A stretch of DNA of 35,466 bases from assembly GCF_002287235.1 (NCBI RefSeq), contig NZ_LMVP01000301.1, positions 1 to 35,466 on the forward strand. The letters run 5' to 3'. Below are positions 33,318-35,466 of this stretch, in pieces (the stretch's first letter is position 1; every line of letters starts with the position of its first letter). Origin of the DNA: Methanosarcina spelaei. GTDB lineage: Archaea > Halobacteriota > Methanosarcinia > Methanosarcinales > Methanosarcinaceae. The translations under genes and the position numbers were made by a program. The notes under the pieces are model-generated. The model was not told the DNA's origin, made no database searches, and saw only the letters and a list, made by a program, of their open reading frames with translations.

Positions 33318-34464
33318 AGGATAAAACAAGGCAAAAACTGAAAGAAACAGAAAATTGCCAGGATTTTGTTTTCGAAACTCCATAATGTTGAATAATTGCG
33401 ATCAAAGAAAGTCTTGAGTATTCTACTCAAACTTGGTGGTATTTCCTTTTACGGCTTGGGCTGTTTACGCAACCCATATAACCTAAGTTCCGCATTTTTA
33501 GGCGCATAAGTGTCTCCTGATATCGGAGTATGCGCTTAAGTTTAAGCACATAATATTTGTAGCAGAATTTCAAAATCGTGGTCTTCTGACCTCGCAGATT
33601 CTCATTACTACATATATGCGCTTAAATTTTGGGAACTAAGGATATAAGCTTTTTATGAGGTCAGGTATTTTGTGGCATTTTTTAATTTCGCCCGTTCTCT
33701 TATTAACTTTAATTCTTTCTAAAGTTTTAGTCTACGAAGATTATTGTTACAGGTACTTCATTAACTAATTAAAATATTTTATATTCCATCCAGTTGAGGT
33801 ATAGAAGAAAAGGATATTCAATTTGAAAAGTCATAACCAGGCGTATAGGTTCCTTCGCATTTACTGATATTAGTCAGGAGAGCTTGAGAAGTAATACTTG
33901 TTCCTAACTTCACTGGTGATTGACGTTTTCGTTCCTTTTCTCAAGTTCTATCGCTAAATTTTCCTAAGAATTTTCGAGAAGACAGTCATCACATTCTACA
34001 TAGGGGTAAACTCTACCTAAAAAGTCGAGATTTAATGGTTGACTGTGAAATGAGAACTTACCGTAGAATTGGTTTTGATTTCATTGTATCTCGCCTTAAA
34101 GTCCAGAATCCAAAAGAAAAAATAATATTTATAATAATTAATACAAAATAATTACTGCAAGAAAAAGTCTTCTATTTCACTACGATTTATATTTCTAAGA
34201 TTTATGTTTTGATCTTGAAAAAGAGATAGAAGATTGAAGAATAGTTACAGCTTAAATGTTTTAAATCAAAAATTTCATGTAAAGTTTAATATTTAGCCCT
34301 GATTTTGATGCTTGTTTATCAAAAGATACCGGAATTGATATTAGAGTCTATATCTGCAGTATTTTTTTTAAAACCAATACTTTTCCTGATCGCGTTTTCG
34401 TAACGAATGTATATAATTTGTGTTTTTAAGACTCAGTTCCAAAATCTAGTGATGAAAGTAAGTG
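33318..34464. other. Long intergenic between ablB and the insertion sequence
   Basis: No gene is supported in these 1.1 kb. A hairpin lies at 33502-33535: GCGCATA with TATGCGC, and CTCC with GGAG inside it around TGATATC. ATGCGCTTAA recurs near 33530 and 33616. The remainder is AT-rich DNA without repeats. It may hold debris of older insertions. Confidence 0.45.
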
Positions 34465-34512
34465 TAACATCACTACATAAATTTATAATTCTCTAATTAT
34501 GTAATGATGTTA
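34465..34512. repeat. 16-bp inverted repeat near the left end of an insertion sequence
   Basis: TAACATCACTACATAA (34465-34480) and TTATGTAATGATGTTA (34497-34512) are reverse complements with one mismatch, separated by 16 bases. The dyad lies just before the transposase start at 34524. It may be the terminal repeat of the element, an operator, or a hairpin restricting transposase translation. The right end is outside the window. Confidence 0.6.
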
Positions 34513-34523
34513 CGGCAAAAACA

Positions 34524-35466
34524 ATGGTAATTATAAATCTTACTCTTAATAACTTATCGGAACTCCCTGCTCTCTCATACCTTTTTGATAGTTATAGCAA
34601 TGATTACGAATATACCACAAGAGGAATTTTTCGTAGAAAAATTCCTCCAGCCTGCCCTATTTGCAGTGCTCCTATGGTTCATAACGGCTATAATCTATAC
34701 ATCAAAAAAGGTCTTGGAAAAATCAGCATTGGTCGATACAAATGCCAAAATTGTGGTAGTACAGACGAAGAAGATCATAGTTTTTGGGAAGGTCTGAAAA
34801 CTTTACTTTTTGATTCATTCAATAATTTTTTCCAGGTGCTCAGATACCATAAAGTTTCTTATGATGGAATTTCTGATATAATGAGCTTCATATTTCCAAG
34901 ATCAAGAAGCACTATTTTTAGAACATTCAACAAAGAAATGGAACAGGAAAATGTTCCAATTTTAGAAAATGTACATATGGTGCACTATGACGAACAGCAT
35001 CCAAAAGAGGGACGTTGTCAGAAATACCGTTTAACATTACTGGATGCAAAAACTCAAAGAACAATAGCAGATGAACTTTTTGAGGATAAAAGTTCAGAAA
35101 CCATCAAAACGTTTCTACGAAAAAATCTAGATACATCAGAACCTGTGTTTATTGTTACGGATTTTGATAAGAGATACCCAGATATTTTAAAGGAAGTTTT
35201 TGGGGATAAGTTAGTGCATCAATACTGTTTGATGCACTTAAACAAGCTTATAGTTAGCGATTTTCCGAAGAAAACAACAATTGAACAGGAACTATTAAAA
35301 TACAGGTTATTGAATATATTTTACAATCGTGAAAATGAGATTAAATTCCTGGAAAAAATTCTATCTGAAGAACTTAACGTAATTATGAATGAAGAAAAGC
35401 ATCAAGAATGGAGTATAAAGGCAAAAAAGGAATTTAACCGATTTAGATATAAATTGAAGCTAGAAA
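34524..35466 (+). mobile_element. Insertion sequence: DDE-type transposase, truncated by the window end
   Basis: The frame opens at ATG 34524 (MVINLTLNNLSELPALSYLF) and stays open to the last base, at least 314 residues. A zinc ribbon is at about 43-75 (CPICSAPM ... RYKCQNCGS). DDE-type candidates are VHYDEQH (about 152-158) and FIVTDFDKRYPDIL (about 208-221), followed by HQYCLMHLNKL, a C-x2-H pattern seen in ISL3/MULE-like transposases. I cannot assign the IS family with certainty. No ribosome site is obvious. A 16-bp inverted repeat precedes it. The 70-codon frame at 34585 on the same strand is a shadow. Confidence 0.8.

Noticed and set aside
34585-34797. 70-codon frame on the plus strand
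   Set aside because: It overlaps the transposase frame, which has a zinc ribbon and DDE motifs and stays open to the window end.

Overview
The window is a chromosomal segment of a methanogenic archaeon, almost certainly a Methanosarcina. The evidence is an intact block of methanogenesis marker genes next to atwA (methyl-coenzyme M reductase component A2), an archaeal IF-5A with its agmatinase, archaeal PGF-CTERM surface proteins, lysine 2,3-aminomutase/beta-lysine acetyltransferase (ablAB) genes, AT-rich intergenic DNA with TATA-like boxes, and strong Shine-Dalgarno sites. I cannot name the species from sequence alone.

Layout. 1-297 (-): start of a phosphate-binding lipoprotein (PstS), cut by the window edge. 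1276-3061 (+): a presenilin-type intramembrane aspartyl protease and a P-type-ATPase-like HAD protein. 3443-10774 (+): the methyl-coenzyme M reductase (MCR) activation region, made of atwA and mmp3, then a tightly packed mmp6-mmp5-mmp15-mmp17-mmp7 operon. 10919-11386: a CxxC carboxymuconolactone decarboxylase/AhpD-like protein. 11756-20713: cell-envelope and accessory genes, namely a membrane-anchored matrixin protease, a PKD-domain PGF-CTERM protein on the opposite strand, a Nudix hydrolase, a 14-repeat secreted beta-propeller protein, and a tungsten-type aldehyde:ferredoxin oxidoreductase. 21304-22649: IF-5A and agmatinase, two steps of the polyamine/hypusine theme, separated by a terminator-like hairpin. 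22849-28050 (mostly -): two tandem Sm-like small proteins, an XRE regulator plus DUF2178 membrane protein behind a perfect operator-like palindrome, a decayed surface-protein gene, an orphan RelE-type toxin with a remnant antitoxin, and a DUF1538-DUF1538-PII operon. 28327-30318 (-): a KefB/C-like antiporter with an RCK domain. 31015-33317 (+): the ablAB osmolyte operon, with both genes damaged by single-base lesions. 34465-35466: the left end of an insertion sequence whose transposase runs off the window.

How the genes fit together. The central block is the ATP-driven machinery that reductively activates MCR. A2 supplies ATPase domains, Mmp3, Mmp7 and Mmp17 belong to the activation complex, and Mmp15 looks like an HgdC-type ATP-dependent electron activator. 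Several other genes deal with the envelope and with ions or osmolytes.

Most notable signals. (1) ablA has an in-frame TAA replacing a lysine codon, and ablB has ACG where ATG is expected, in otherwise open frames. (2) A 13-bp hairpin contains the start codon of mmp3. (3) An 81-bp element occurs twice with one mismatch, once in the IF-5A leader and once 3.66 kb away before a dead gene. (4) Short-period tandem arrays of 31-34 bp with internal dyads recur between genes; the clearest is a five-unit, 33-bp array of hairpins between two convergent genes. (5) A pair of unannotated-size Sm-like proteins is present. No CRISPR array, rRNA or tRNA was found by eye.
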